Positions 32,905 through 33,371 of a stretch of DNA of 33,371 nt are shown here, piece after piece. The translations under genes were made by a program, and so were the position numbers. The notes beneath the pieces are model-generated. The model saw only the letters and a list, made by a program, of their open reading frames with translations, ran no database searches and was not told the origin of the DNA. The stretch lies in NCBI GenBank assembly GCA_902792855.1, contig CADBBP010000009.1:1-33371 (forward strand). The letters are read 5' to 3'. Every line of letters starts with the position of its first letter. Position 1 is the stretch's first letter. The DNA is from an uncultured Prevotellaceae bacterium. GTDB taxonomy: Bacteria; Bacteroidota; Bacteroidia; Bacteroidales; Bacteroidaceae.

Positions 32905-32936
32905 CACATTTTCCCAGGATGGCCTGGGAAAATGTG
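32905..32936 (-). terminator. Strong hairpin, probable terminator of the acetylesterase gene
   Basis: CACATTTTCCCAGG (32905-32918) and CCTGGGAAAATGTG (32923-32936) form a perfect 14-bp stem with a four-base loop. It lies between the esterase stop and the perR promoter. No clean T-run follows on the minus strand, so factor-independent termination is uncertain. Confidence 0.55.
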
Positions 32937-32960
32937 GGATAGCAGGGTTTTCTGGGACTT

Positions 32961-32994
32961 CCTAAGATTTTCAGGTCTTCTTAGGACAGCCTGA
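32961..32994. repeat. Overlapping alternative stems
   Basis: CCTAAGA (32961-32967) can pair with TCTTAGG (32979-32985), while TCAGG (32971-32975) can pair with CCTGA (32990-32994). The two stems cross, so they exclude each other or form a pseudoknot. The stretch is made of short CTNAGG-like units repeated between 32945 and 33005. Confidence 0.5.
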
Positions 32995-33017
32995 GATTTC
33001 CTATGGCTACCAAAATT

Positions 33018-33371
33018 TTAATAGATTTTGGCGTTTTCGGAGATGGAGAATTTTATTTTCTTCCCTTTGGGAATGGTCGGCTTTTGCCATTCCCCATTAA
33101 GAATTCTAATGGTGGTTTTCTTTCCTGTTGGAGCCTCGTCGATTGCCTTTTGCAAGTCCATGTAGTTCCCATGGCCGTCTTTGGCGACGATGAAGTCATA
33201 ATGCCGCACATATTTTTTCAGAGCAGGGACCTGCTTTGCCATTTCGTCCACAAGCAATCCTGCCACCACATGTGCGCCATAGATGTTGTAATGGGTGTTG
33301 TCCTCCCTCCCCTTGGGAATGGAAGGGTTCTCCCCTGGTTTGAACCACATGTGCAACTTTTTCGACCCTTC
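33018..33371 (-). CDS. Rhamnogalacturonan acetylesterase end fused to a pectinesterase start, partial
   Basis: The frame is open to the right edge, so the N-terminus lies outside. Residues in view begin EGSKKLHMWFKPGENPSIPKG and continue DNTHYNIYGAHVVAGLLVDEM, the end of an SGNH-type CE12 rhamnogalacturonan acetylesterase with the conserved D-N-T-H histidine block. KKYVRHYDFIVAKDGHGNYMDLQKAIDEAP follows, the canonical first strands of a CE8 pectin methylesterase. The protein then stops after about 50 residues of that domain, whereas CE8 domains are about 300 residues long. Either the second domain was lost by a nonsense or deletion event, or it is a vestigial module. The esterase part removes acetyl groups from rhamnogalacturonan I. 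Confidence 0.75.
   Translation of the reverse strand, partial: EGSKKLHMWFKPGENPSIPKGREDNTHYNIYGAHVVAGLLVDEMAKQVPALKKYVRHYDFIVAKDGHGNYMDLQKAIDEAPTGKKTTIRILNGEWQKPTIPKGKKIKFSISENAKIY

Overview
The window looks like chromosomal DNA from a moderately GC-rich member of the Bacteroidales, most likely a Prevotella-type gut or rumen bacterium. The evidence is the Bacteroidetes promoter signature TTTG-N19-22-TAnnTTTG in front of many genes, the lack of Shine-Dalgarno sequences, Bacteroidetes-specific families (DUF3127, DUF5687-like, reverse rubrerythrin beside a PerR-like regulator), secreted proteins with Bacteroidetes-style signal peptides ending in Q, and pectin-degrading enzymes. The species is not determined.

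Layout: (1) 1-1.4 kb is a decayed accessory patch with RHS/YD-repeat fragments, a tiny secreted ORF, an orphan helix-turn-helix C-terminus and short repeats. (2) 1.46-5.26 kb is a two-gene secreted unit, a dockerin-bearing protein and a multidomain family 1 pectate lyase, behind a textbook promoter overlapped by a long palindrome. (3) 5.3-8.6 kb, minus strand, holds an RNA-centred operon: an RNase D-like exonuclease, RlmI and TilS. (4) 8.7-13.5 kb, plus strand, holds ftsK, a LolA-like chaperone and a DUF5687-like membrane protein. (5) Two identical tRNA-Asp genes sit in tandem on the minus strand. (6) 13.8-18.6 kb, minus strand, is a tight six-gene run: cstA, an outer-membrane barrel protein, recR, a small membrane protein, a GT2 glycosyltransferase and a GNAT acetyltransferase. 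(7) 18.7-21.2 kb has a divergent pair: an FG-GAP-like secreted protein and a GH10-like (GHL10) hydrolase. (8) 21.2-26.2 kb has a DUF3127 protein with an SSB-like tail, divergent from a five-gene unit: dnaN, a DEDDh exonuclease, an unknown acidic protein, an SH3/YARHG lipoprotein and a YiiX-like papain-fold enzyme. (9) pgk follows, then a 1353-residue secreted HEXXH protein with repeated jelly-roll-like modules and a C-terminal dockerin. (10) 31.7-32.8 kb is a peroxide-defence pair: reverse rubrerythrin and a PerR-like regulator. (11) The right edge is the end of a rhamnogalacturonan acetylesterase fused to a strikingly short pectinesterase start.

How it fits together: most of the window is housekeeping (DNA replication, segregation and repair, tRNA and rRNA modification, glycolysis, peroxide defence). 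The extracellular theme is pectin breakdown at both ends, plus dockerin-tagged secreted proteins. No complete novel defence or mobile system is visible. The most unusual items are the palindrome on the dockerin/pectate-lyase promoter, two dockerin proteins with no cohesin in view, the SSB-like tail on DUF3127, and the dockerin-bearing multidomain HEXXH protein starting 25 bp after a terminator.
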